From: Gammaproteobacteria bacterium
GTDB lineage: Bacteria; Pseudomonadota; Gammaproteobacteria; GCA-001735895
Length of the DNA stretch: 5,810 nucleotides
Assembly (NCBI GenBank): GCA_003645435.1
Contig: QNFD01000191.1
Span: 1 to 5,810, forward strand
Direction of reading: 5' to 3'
This document shows positions 1 through 5,810 of the stretch, in pieces. The number at the start of each line of letters is the position of its first letter. Position 1 is the stretch's first letter. Both the position numbers and the translations under genes were made by a program. The notes below the pieces were generated by a model. That model was given only the letters and a program-made list of their open reading frames with translations, was not told where the DNA came from and searched no databases.

Positions 1-81
1 CAGATACTGGCCGAGGTCAAAGGCAAAAAATAGAGCTACTACGGCCGCAATTATTCCGATCAGAACCAGTTTTTTCTTCAT
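1..81 (-). CDS. TVP38/TMEM64 family membrane protein, N-terminal fragment
   Basis: Only the first 27 codons lie in the window; the gene continues past base 1. Read on the minus strand from ATG at 81-79, it gives a lysine-rich start (MKKK), then a hydrophobic segment of about 17 residues (roughly 5-21), then FDLGQYL. This layout, a short positive N-terminus, one transmembrane helix and an F-D-L-G-Q-Y-L-like motif right after it, is what I recall from the start of bacterial TVP38/TMEM64 (SNARE-associated/DedA-related) inner-membrane proteins. Such proteins are usually about 220-250 residues and are thought to act in membrane lipid handling or transport. No strong Shine-Dalgarno is visible; GTGAG lies about 9 nt upstream of the start codon. 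The upstream region is only about 30 bp before the MITE duplication begins, so its promoter must lie in or across the element. The family call rests on a short fragment and could be wrong, but a membrane protein start is clear. Confidence 0.68.
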   Translation of the reverse strand, partial: MKKKLVLIGIIAAVVALFFAFDLGQYL

Positions 82-111
82 TTGCTACAACTCACTTATT
101 TACAGGATTAA

Positions 112-121
112 TTCTATTAAT
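112..121. repeat. Left copy of putative 10-bp target-site duplication
   Basis: TTCTATTAAT occurs here and again at 312-321 in the same orientation. The two copies sit 1 bp and 3 bp outside the two perfect terminal inverted repeats. That is the geometry expected for a target-site duplication made by insertion of the enclosed element. The AT-rich sequence makes part of the match possible by chance, so this is strong but not conclusive. Confidence 0.6.
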
Positions 122-122
122 C

Positions 123-146
123 GGCTCTGCATGAAAATCATGTAAT
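123..146 (+). repeat. Left terminal inverted repeat of the MITE (24 bp)
   Basis: This stretch begins GGCTCTGCATGAAAAT and ends CATGTAAT. It is the exact reverse complement of 285-308, with 24 of 24 bases matching. Within it CATGA-AAA-TCATG (130-142) is itself a small hairpin with a 5-bp stem. A perfect outer repeat around a diverged interior suggests that the ends are what the transposase recognises. Confidence 0.9.
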
Positions 147-155
147 AAGATAGAA

Positions 156-258
156 CGTCATTCCGGCATGTTTTTAAGCAGGAATCCATTGATAAGTTGC
201 CTAAATATTTAAATGCTGGCTTCTTTTTTAATGGATACCGGCCTGCGCCGGCATGACG
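156..258. repeat. Inner imperfect palindrome, proteobacterial GTCATTCC-type dispersed repeat
   Basis: The left arm (156-189) runs CGTCAT, CCGGC, then GGAATCCAT. The right arm (231-258) is ATGGATACC, then GCCGG, then ATGACG. The pairing is CGTCAT 156-161 with ATGACG 253-258, CCGGC 163-167 with GCCGG 247-251, and ATCCAT 184-189 with ATGGAT 231-236, with mismatches and small bulges between. From memory, units of the form GTCATTCC...GGAATCCA and its complement recur at high copy in many proteobacterial genomes. The 41-nt loop between the arms is AT-rich and has no coding potential. Whether this core is part of the MITE or an older repeat captured in it cannot be decided from one copy. Confidence 0.7.
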
Positions 259-284
259 ATTGCTGTTTTTATAAGCTATCTAGC

Positions 285-308
285 ATTACATGATTTTCAT
301 GCAGAGCC
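285..308 (-). repeat. Right terminal inverted repeat of the MITE (24 bp)
   Basis: Exact reverse complement of 123-146. A further 6 bp (CTATCT at 276-281) matches the inside of the left end (AGATAG at 148-153) with a 3-nt shift. On this side about 15 extra bases separate that match from the inner palindrome, so the two halves are not equal in length. Confidence 0.9.
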
Positions 309-311
309 ATT

Positions 312-321
312 TTCTATTAAT
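312..321. repeat. Right copy of putative 10-bp target-site duplication
   Basis: Same 10 bases in the same orientation as 112-121, lying 3 bp outside the right inverted repeat. The rest of the gap to the transporter start (322-417) shows no convincing promoter, operator or hairpin that I can identify. Confidence 0.6.
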
Positions 322-417
322 TAAGACTTCAACGCACGGTATCAGTTCAGCATTAAACCTGTAACCAGTAATTGTTTTGTGACACCATGCGCGTGCCAAA
401 TTTTCTGGTTGCTCAAG

Positions 418-1383
418 ATGGATTATTTAAAGTCACTCAGCCTCAACACGCAAGGGATTCTATGCCTGGTTGGCGCCGTGGTATTTCTGACCATCAGCGA
501 TTCGATCATAAAATGGCTTAGCCCGACTTATGCCTTACACGAAATCATGCTGTTTCGTTCATTGTTTGCATTGCTATTGGTATTTGTCATCATCCAACTC
601 GAAGGTGGTTTGAAGACACTCAAAACACGGCGTCCGCTACTACATTTTTTTCGAGGCTCATTACTGGTACTGGCAAACATGTTTTTCTTTCTCGGCCTCG
701 CGACTTTGCCGTTTGCCGAGACTGTCGCACTGTTCTACGTCGCGCCTCTGTTTATCTGTATATTGTCCCAGCCCGTTCTCGGTGAGAGAGTTGGGGCAGT
801 GAGGTGGCTGGTAATACTGGTTGGCTTTGGCGGTGTCTTAATCATGGTAAGGCCCGGTGTCGAAGTTTTCAGATTTACCAGTTTGTTACCGATTCTGGCC
901 GCATTGAGCTATGCGGTAATGCAAATGCTGACGCGGAAACTTGGCATGCAGGAAAAAGCCGGCACCCTCACATTTTATATTCAGCTCGCGTTTATACTGA
1001 TCAGTTCGGTCATCGGCCTGAGCATTGGCGATGGTCGTTATAATAATTTTGACAGCCCGACTTTCGACTTTCTGCTGCGAGCCTGGACTTTGCCAGGTCC
1101 AGCAGATTTTGCTTTGCTGGCAATCTGCGGTCTGATCGTTGCTATTGGTGGTTACTTGATATCACAAGCCTATCGCCTCGGACAGGCCTCGGCGGTGGCA
1201 CCCTTTGAATACACTTCCCTGCCTTTTGCAGTAATTCTCGGTTACTATCTCTGGAATGATTTGCCCGACTGGATATCGATTGTCGGTAGCGGATTCATTA
1301 TTTTCAGTGGGTTTCTGATCGTCTATATCGAAAAGCGGGACAATCGCAGGGGCTTAAACCGACACCCGCATAAAGAATACTGA
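418..1383 (+). CDS. DMT-superfamily (EamA) membrane transporter
   Basis: From ATG at 418 this is 321 residues, the normal size for the drug/metabolite transporter superfamily. It is almost wholly hydrophobic, with about ten predicted transmembrane helices in two EamA repeats: roughly residues 10-145, ending in the G-V-L-I-M-V-R-P-G motif at the end of the first repeat, and about 155-305. Other typical features are the D-S-I-I-K-W segment after helix 1, the RS pair in MLFRSLFALLL, FRGSLL, and F-A-E-T-V-A-L-F-Y-V-A-P-L in the first repeat, plus A-P-F-E-Y in the second. It should sit in the inner membrane and move a small molecule, often an amino acid, nucleotide-like compound or S-adenosylmethionine; the substrate cannot be read from the sequence. 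The frame also opens at GTG 379, adding 13 residues, but that extension is cysteine-rich and unlike the family. Neither start has a strong ribosome binding site, and I prefer 418. The charged tail after the last helix (about residues 303-321) is likely cytoplasmic. The gene appears monocistronic and converges on mnmH. Confidence 0.9.
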   Translation: MDYLKSLSLNTQGILCLVGAVVFLTISDSIIKWLSPTYALHEIMLFRSLFALLLVFVIIQLEGGLKTLKTRRPLLHFFRGSLLVLANMFFFLGLATLPFAETVALFYVAPLFICILSQPVLGERVGAVRWLVILVGFGGVLIMVRPGVEVFRFTSLLPILAALSYAVMQMLTRKLGMQEKAGTLTFYIQLAFILISSVIGLSIGDGRYNNFDSPTFDFLLRAWTLPGPADFALLAICGLIVAIGGYLISQAYRLGQASAVAPFEYTSLPFAVILGYYLWNDLPDWISIVGSGFIIFSGFLIVYIEKRDNRRGLNRHPHKEY

Positions 1384-1392
1384 ACAGGCTAT

Positions 1393-2499
1393 TTAGCCGT
1401 GTAGATAAGACTCGGCCCACTCCAGATACTCAGCCTCGGGGCCTTCGAAGATAATGGGCGCCGATTTACCAGCTAGCTGGTATCGATACATTGGATCGTA
1501 ATAATCGGTTAGTAAAATCTTAATGCCATCCATGAATCCAGCTACGCTGTTATTGGTGAAGAAGCCTTGTAAGCCGGATTCGAAACATTGATTCACCATT
1601 TTATATTTTTCGCCGCCGAGACGTCTTTGAATACGCTTTAAATTGTCCAATACGAACCGTCTGAATTCAATTTCAGCATTGTCACCATGAGTCGCCTGGT
1701 ACTGTGGCCAGGCATCCAGAATATAGTCTTCACTGATCAATTGAATGCGATCATCGATATCAACTTCCAGTATCGCCCGTGGTGCCGCCTGCATTTTTTG
1801 GTAAAGGTATTCCGGCATGCAAATACGCCCAATCCGTCGACTTTCGTCTTCAACGAAAACGGGTTTATCGGGGAATCGATAGCGATGTTTCAAAAACTCA
1901 ATCGAAACTCGATTTTCCCAGTCAATAACGCTCGGCTGCGCATCGCCGGCATTACGCCCAAATGCCGATCCGCGGTGACTGGCAATACCCTCGAAATCGA
2001 TATGGCGGGATATCTGTAACAATACACGTGTCTTACCGCTACCGGTGAGTCCGCTGACGATAACCAGTGGTACTGCGTCGATGCTGGTCTCGAGTTCGTC
2101 GATGAGATATCGACGCATGGCCTTGTACCCGCCCTTGATCAGCGGGAACTCAACGCCCTGCTCTCGAATCCAGCTTTGTGTGGTACGCGAACGCAGGCCG
2201 CCGCGAAAACAATAGAGATAGCCCTGCGGGTTTTGTCTGCAAAAATCTTTCCAGGCTTTTATTCTCTGCGCACGAATTTCGGGCGTGGCTAGCTGCAGAC
2301 CGAGTTCGACCGCTTCCTGCTCGCCGGCATTCTTGTATCGAATACCAATCTGCTGACGCTGGCCGTCGTCGAGCAAGGGAATATTGGCGGCACTGGGGAA
2401 AGCACCCTTGTCAAATTCTACCGGTGCGCGAACATCCATCAATGGAATATCATTAATGAATAATTCGAAGTAATTGTCAGTGTCGGGTCGTAGGTTCAT
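1393..2499 (-). CDS. mnmH: tRNA 2-selenouridine synthase MnmH (SelU/YbbB)
   Basis: This 368-residue protein (E. coli enzyme: 364) replaces the sulfur of 2-thiouridine at wobble position 34 of tRNA-Lys, -Glu and -Gln with selenium, using selenophosphate made by SelD; a geranylated intermediate is known in the family. Residues about 8-125 form a rhodanese domain whose catalytic cysteine is C97 in C-F-R-G-G-L-R-S, the same position as in E. coli. The domain junction carries the typical G-G-Y-K-A-M-R (123-129). A P-loop follows: G-L-T-G-S-G-K-T at 150-157. Further family signatures are H-R-G-S-A-F-G (175-181) and E-D-E-S-R-R-I-G (217-224). All key residues are present, so it is probably active. 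Its ATG overlaps the rlmL stop (ATGA, 2496-2499), and only a weak GAAAAG-like site precedes it, so translational coupling to rlmL is likely. It implies selD elsewhere in the genome. Its end lies 9 nt from the convergent transporter stop. Confidence 0.97.
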   Translation of the reverse strand: MNLRPDTDNYFELFINDIPLMDVRAPVEFDKGAFPSAANIPLLDDGQRQQIGIRYKNAGEQEAVELGLQLATPEIRAQRIKAWKDFCRQNPQGYLYCFRGGLRSRTTQSWIREQGVEFPLIKGGYKAMRRYLIDELETSIDAVPLVIVSGLTGSGKTRVLLQISRHIDFEGIASHRGSAFGRNAGDAQPSVIDWENRVSIEFLKHRYRFPDKPVFVEDESRRIGRICMPEYLYQKMQAAPRAILEVDIDDRIQLISEDYILDAWPQYQATHGDNAEIEFRRFVLDNLKRIQRRLGGEKYKMVNQCFESGLQGFFTNNSVAGFMDGIKILLTDYYDPMYRYQLAGKSAPIIFEGPEAEYLEWAESYLHG

Positions 2500-4709
2500 G
2501 GCTTTTCACTGTGGCGAATCTCCCAACAACGGTGAATTCCCGGCCTGCGTTTAAAGTCTTCCGGAATAGTATCCCGGGTAATGTCCTTTATTGTATATCG
2601 GGACGGCAGCGAATCGGATAATTTGAAGCCTTTTTTGTTGGTGGAAAAAAGCAATAACCCATCGCTTTCCAGTAGACGCATGGACTGTTCGATCAAACGC
2701 TCGTGATCTCGCACTAGATCGAGGGTTTGTTGCATTTTGCTCGAATTTGAAAACGATGGCGGATCGAGGAAGATCAGGTCAAAGCATCTGTCGATACCAT
2801 ATGTTTTGGGTTTCTCGAGCAGTTCCAGAACATCCGCTCGAAGAAACTGGTAGCGGGTCTCGTCTTCGAGTCCATTTATTAAATGATTTTCCCTGGCCCA
2901 GTTCAAATAGGTTGCCGACATATCGATATTGATTACCAGGTTCGCGCCGCTGAGGGCCGCCTGCACACCCATCGAACCGGTATAACAAAATAAATTAAGC
3001 ACCGATTTTTCCCTGGCACTCTCAAAAACGCGTTGCCGGATAATACGGTTATCGAGAAACAAGCCCGAATCAAGGTAATCGCTCAGATTAACCAACAGGG
3101 AGGCCTGCCCTTCCCTGATTTGAAACAACTCACCCTGGTTATCCTGTTTCTGGTATTGCTGCCTGCCTCGTTGACGCCTGCGGGTTTTGCAGTAAAGCAG
3201 TGAATCATCGATTTCAAATACCTGTTTAACCGCCTGCCTGGCTAACTCGATTCGGCTTTCCGCCTTATCTTCATCGATAGTTTTCGGCGCCTGGTACTCC
3301 TGCATATGATACCAGTACAGGGACGGTGAGATTTCGCTCTGATAGACATCGAGCGCAAACGAAAACTCGGGTAAATCGGCGTCGTAAATCCGGTAGCAAC
3401 TGACCCCGTTGCGCTTCGCCCAGCGGCGCAGGTGTTTGCTATTTTTCTGTAATCGATTGATGAGCGGGGTCACAGATTCGCGCTCGGTATCGCGAATTTT
3501 ACCAGGACCGGATTTTGAAGGCCGGGTATCTTCCACGGGTTTGCCGGCAGCCGTTTCCAGTTCGATTTCGAAACCGGCCAGCACACAATCGATAGGACCG
3601 TTTTTTACCGCTTTCTTTGATACTCTTTTCAAGCGCAACCGATGTAATAAATCAGGGTTGGCAGATATGATATGCACATTGGCGGGGGCGAATTGGCGCA
3701 GACTATTGCCCATATCGCTATATAGTGATGCGAGCCCCTGCTCGCTTTGCAGCCGTTCACCGTAGGGCGGATTACAGATGATAACTGCAGGCCTGTGATC
3801 TTCTTCAATTTGCAAATCGGAAATGTCCTGATGAGTAAACTGGATCAGGTCTTCGACCCCGGCTCGGGCCGCATTGGCGCGTGATATTTCGATTGCCCTG
3901 TTATCGTAATCGCTCCCGAAAATCGATGGTTTTAGCGAATGGTCGATCTGCTTTTCCGCCTCCTGCCGGCAGGCTTGCCATAAGCTAACATCGTGCTGCA
4001 GCCATTTTGAAAATCCAAAATAGGTTCTATCGAGACCCGGTGCAATATTGGCTGCGATCATTGCGGCTTCGATCACGAAGGTACCGGAACCGCACATGGG
4101 ATCGATAAATCGATGCGTTTTAGCTACTTCCCGGGTCCAGCCCGCATACGCAATAATAGAGGCAGCCAGGTGTTCTTTTAGAGGCGCGCCGGAATGCTCG
4201 CTGCGATAGCCGCGCCTGTGCAGGCTTTCGCCCGACAAATCCAGGCTTAAGCTGGCCTGGTTGCGATGGATATTGAGATGGATATGAATATCTGGGTGTT
4301 GCTTTTCAATCGAGGGACGACTGTTAAAGCGCTCACGAAACTGGTCCACAATCGCATCTTTGACCTTTAGCGATGCATAATGCGTATGATCCATATTCGA
4401 ACGCGACAGGGTTGCCGATACCGCAAAACTGTTGTCTGGGGCCAGATGTTCGCTCCAGTCAAGTTCATGTATGGCCTCGTACAACTGTTCCTCGTCCTCG
4501 ACTTTGAACTGCCTGAGCTCGCAAAACACACGATTGGAAAGCCTGGAATAAAGGCACAGGCGGTAGGCGCACTCGATACCTCCGAGCACCTCGACACCGC
4601 CATAACGTTTTGTGATTTTCGCTTCCCGCTCTCGCAGGATTTGACGAATTTCGTGGAATAGCAGGGTTTCGAAACCCTTATGACCGGTAATAAAAAGCTT
4701 CAAAGGCAT
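2496..4709 (-). CDS. rlmL: Bifunctional 23S rRNA methyltransferase RlmKL (m2G2445 and m7G2069)
   Basis: A 737-residue fused enzyme (E. coli: 702) that methylates helix 74 of 23S rRNA near the peptidyl transferase centre: the N-terminal half (RlmL) makes m2G2445 and the C-terminal half (RlmK) makes m7G2069, with S-adenosylmethionine as donor. An N-terminal THUMP RNA-binding region covers about residues 45-160. The RlmL domain shows the SAM-binding motif F-I-D-P-M-C-G-S-G-T-F (201-211) and the catalytic N-P-P-Y-G-E-R-L (313-320). A low-complexity charged linker (about 384-412) then leads into RlmK, with R-R-R-Q-R-G-R-Q-Q-Y-Q-K (510-521), N-L-S-D-Y-L-D-S-G-L-F-L-D (541-553), SAM motif L-N-L-F-C-Y-T-G-S (571-579) and D-P-P-S-F-S-N-S (649-656). 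Both active sites look intact. The extra length over E. coli is probably in the linker and other loops. The start ATG at 4709 begins M-P-L-K-L-F-I-T and fits the family; no strong Shine-Dalgarno is visible. It lies 26 nt after the channel gene and overlaps mnmH by 4 nt. Confidence 0.97.
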   Translation of the reverse strand: MPLKLFITGHKGFETLLFHEIRQILREREAKITKRYGGVEVLGGIECAYRLCLYSRLSNRVFCELRQFKVEDEEQLYEAIHELDWSEHLAPDNSFAVSATLSRSNMDHTHYASLKVKDAIVDQFRERFNSRPSIEKQHPDIHIHLNIHRNQASLSLDLSGESLHRRGYRSEHSGAPLKEHLAASIIAYAGWTREVAKTHRFIDPMCGSGTFVIEAAMIAANIAPGLDRTYFGFSKWLQHDVSLWQACRQEAEKQIDHSLKPSIFGSDYDNRAIEISRANAARAGVEDLIQFTHQDISDLQIEEDHRPAVIICNPPYGERLQSEQGLASLYSDMGNSLRQFAPANVHIISANPDLLHRLRLKRVSKKAVKNGPIDCVLAGFEIELETAAGKPVEDTRPSKSGPGKIRDTERESVTPLINRLQKNSKHLRRWAKRNGVSCYRIYDADLPEFSFALDVYQSEISPSLYWYHMQEYQAPKTIDEDKAESRIELARQAVKQVFEIDDSLLYCKTRRRQRGRQQYQKQDNQGELFQIREGQASLLVNLSDYLDSGLFLDNRIIRQRVFESAREKSVLNLFCYTGSMGVQAALSGANLVINIDMSATYLNWARENHLINGLEDETRYQFLRADVLELLEKPKTYGIDRCFDLIFLDPPSFSNSSKMQQTLDLVRDHERLIEQSMRLLESDGLLLFSTNKKGFKLSDSLPSRYTIKDITRDTIPEDFKRRPGIHRCWEIRHSEKP

Positions 4710-4735
4710 TTTTGATGAGTCTTAATCAAACACAA

Positions 4736-5810
4736 TTATTTTGAGCTCTGCTGATCAGAGTCGACATCGTGGTTTACTCTTGCTCCACTCTCTGCCGGCA
4801 ATTCACCCGATATCAAATGGATATCGCGTTGCGGGAATGGGATTACAATGCCGGCTTCCTTAAAGGCTTCCGCTATTGAAAAATTAATTGCGCTTAACAC
4901 CCGCGTGTAATAGTCGATATCGGATATAAAACAGCGCAACTCAAATAATAAAGCACTCTCACCAAATTCCCTGAAAGCGACCCAGGGCGCGCTAACCGTG
5001 GGGCTGCGACTGATAACCATCGGGTGCTCGAGCGCAATATCCAGCAAGATCTTTTCTACCTGCCTGGGGTCGGTGCCATAGGCAACCCCAACGGGTACTT
5101 TGACGCGGCCGACCGCGTCGTTCAACATCATGTTAACCACCTGGTTACCAATGATCTCGGAATTGGGAACAATCACATCGGCACGTTCGAAGGTCTGTAA
5201 CACGGTCGAACGCAGGTTAATCTTTTTTACATAACCCTGGGTGAGGCCAACCGTTATCCAGTCACCGGTTTTGATCGGGCGCTCGAATAACAGGACGATG
5301 CCGGAGACAAAGTTGTTGACCACGTTTTGCAGACCGAAACCAATTCCAACCGATAGCGCACCGGCGATTAATGCCAGGTTCGCCAGTTGAAATCCGGCGA
5401 CTGACACGCCGACAAGAAAGGCCATCACGATGCCAATGTAACCCGTCAGCTTAATCAGCGACTCCTTGCTGCCACGGTCCATGCGGGAGCGATTCAACCA
5501 GCTTTTCTGAAGCTGCCGCTCTATCCAGCCAAGCAGCGAAAGCAGTACCGCAAAGATCAGCACGCCAAGAGCAATTTTAGAAGGCACTATGCGCATTTCG
5601 CCTATATCAAAACCTTCGATTACATAGGCCTTGATGCGCAACATATCCTGATCAGGCATGCCCCAGATTTTCAGCATCATGATCGCGAATAGTGACCAGA
5701 CAACAATTGCAAATAAAAATCTGAACCAGGTAGATCCGGGAAGATACTCACCCGGTTCCACACCCAGCTTACGGCGCAAGGAACGTTGCCAGGCAAAATC
5801 TCCATCGTCG
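4736..5810 (-). CDS. MscS-family mechanosensitive ion channel, C-terminal part (5' end outside window)
   Basis: The frame is open from the right edge of the window to TAA at 4738-4736, giving 357 visible residues. A TTG at 5779-5777 could be read as a start, but ten more in-frame codons lie upstream with no stop, so the gene most likely begins outside the window. Visible residues include hydrophobic segments at about 27-47, 76-96 and 118-138. Next is the MscS pore helix (about 141-172), rich in Gly and Ala with the pattern A-G-A-L-S-V-G-I-G-F-G-L-Q-N-V-V-N-N-F, then F-E-R-P-I-K-T-G-D-W-I (175-185) opening the beta domain, V-P-N-S-E-I-I-G-N (214-222), and the mixed alpha/beta C-terminal domain. 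This is an inner-membrane channel that opens under membrane tension to release solutes on osmotic downshock. Several hydrophobic segments before the pore suggest one of the larger multi-helix members (MscK/YjeP/YbdG-like) rather than minimal MscS; the full length is unseen. The tail after I-P-F-P-Q-R-D-I-H-L is short, polar and probably disordered. It is the first visible gene of the minus-strand run leading to rlmL. Confidence 0.93.
   Translation of the reverse strand, partial: DDGDFAWQRSLRRKLGVEPGEYLPGSTWFRFLFAIVVWSLFAIMMLKIWGMPDQDMLRIKAYVIEGFDIGEMRIVPSKIALGVLIFAVLLSLLGWIERQLQKSWLNRSRMDRGSKESLIKLTGYIGIVMAFLVGVSVAGFQLANLALIAGALSVGIGFGLQNVVNNFVSGIVLLFERPIKTGDWITVGLTQGYVKKINLRSTVLQTFERADVIVPNSEIIGNQVVNMMLNDAVGRVKVPVGVAYGTDPRQVEKILLDIALEHPMVISRSPTVSAPWVAFREFGESALLFELRCFISDIDYYTRVLSAINFSIAEAFKEAGIVIPFPQRDIHLISGELPAESGARVNHDVDSDQQSSK

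Larger units (their letters stand above)
122..311. mobile_element. MITE-like non-coding palindromic element, about 190 bp
   Basis: The element has no open reading frame of note. It is bounded by perfect 24-bp inverted repeats (123-146 and 285-308) and flanked by a 10-bp direct repeat. Its interior is a long imperfect palindrome centred near 207-210. Small size, no transposase, terminal inverted repeats and a flanking duplication fit a miniature inverted-repeat transposable element that would be moved by a transposase encoded elsewhere. The exact ends are uncertain by 1-3 bp: the inverted repeats define 123-308, and the direct repeats define 122-311. It separates the divergent TVP38 and DMT transporter genes, and removing it with one duplication copy would leave a start-to-start interval of only about 100-135 bp. 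If transcribed, it could fold into a long hairpin that affects either flanking gene. Confidence 0.75.

Noticed and set aside
156..258. CRISPR repeat or Rho-independent terminator in the intergenic palindrome
   Set aside because: There is a single inverted pair rather than regularly spaced direct repeats, and it sits between divergent gene starts with no stem followed directly by a T-tract at a gene end.
328..356. Possible promoter for the transporter: TTCAAC (328-333), 17-nt gap, CATTAA (351-356)
   Set aside because: Only 3 of 6 bases match at each hexamer, which is no better than chance in AT-rich DNA.
804..1043. 79-codon plus-strand frame inside the DMT transporter
   Set aside because: Hydrophilic +1-type shadow of a clear membrane protein; no evidence of a frameshift in the main frame.
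1687..2019. 110-codon plus-strand open frame inside mnmH
   Set aside because: It lies wholly antisense to a gene with intact family motifs, its translation resembles no family I know, and it has no ribosome binding site or promoter of its own.
2747..2988. Short frames on both strands within the RlmK part of rlmL
   Set aside because: They overlap the conserved SAM-binding and DPPSF region in other frames and show no family features.
3409..3765. 118-codon plus-strand open frame inside rlmL
   Set aside because: Antisense shadow of the RlmL domain and linker; Ser/Cys/Arg-rich composition typical of a reverse-frame translation.
4367..4661. Overlapping frames of 78 and 93 codons in the THUMP region of rlmL
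   Set aside because: Out-of-frame shadows of the conserved N-terminus, with no independent start signals.
5777..5779. TTG start for the mechanosensitive channel at 5779
   Set aside because: The frame stays open for ten more codons to the window edge, and channels of this subtype have additional N-terminal sequence, so the true start is probably outside.

Overview
This window looks like ordinary chromosomal housekeeping DNA from a gammaproteobacterium of moderate GC. RlmKL as a single fused two-methyltransferase protein is typical of that class, and the other proteins read like gammaproteobacterial family members. The sequence alone does not support a genus call. There is no phage, plasmid, CRISPR or defence gene, and no tRNA or rRNA gene was recognised.

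Layout: at the left edge (1-81, minus) is the first 27 codons of a TVP38/TMEM64 (DedA-related) membrane protein gene that runs out of the window. It diverges from a DMT-superfamily (EamA) transporter on the plus strand (about 418-1383). The region between them (82-417) holds the only mobile DNA here: a non-coding MITE-like palindromic element of about 190 bp. It has perfect 24-bp terminal inverted repeats (123-146 and 285-308) and a 10-bp direct repeat at its edges (112-121 and 312-321), which looks like a target-site duplication. Inside it is an imperfect palindrome of the 'GTCATTCCGGC...GGAATCCA' type that is scattered through many proteobacterial genomes.

The transporter converges, with a 9-nt gap, on a tight minus-strand run that reads from right to left: an MscS-family mechanosensitive channel (5' end outside the window), then rlmL/rlmKL (23S rRNA m2G2445 and m7G2069 methyltransferase), then mnmH/selU (tRNA 2-selenouridine synthase). 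The gaps are 26 nt and then a 4-nt ATGA stop/start overlap, so rlmL and mnmH are probably translationally coupled and all three may share a transcript. The last two genes both modify RNA used in translation. The channel probably protects against osmotic downshock and has no obvious functional link to them.

I found no undescribed multi-gene system. The most informative unusual feature is the MITE insertion, which splits the divergent TVP38/transporter promoter region and has well-preserved ends.
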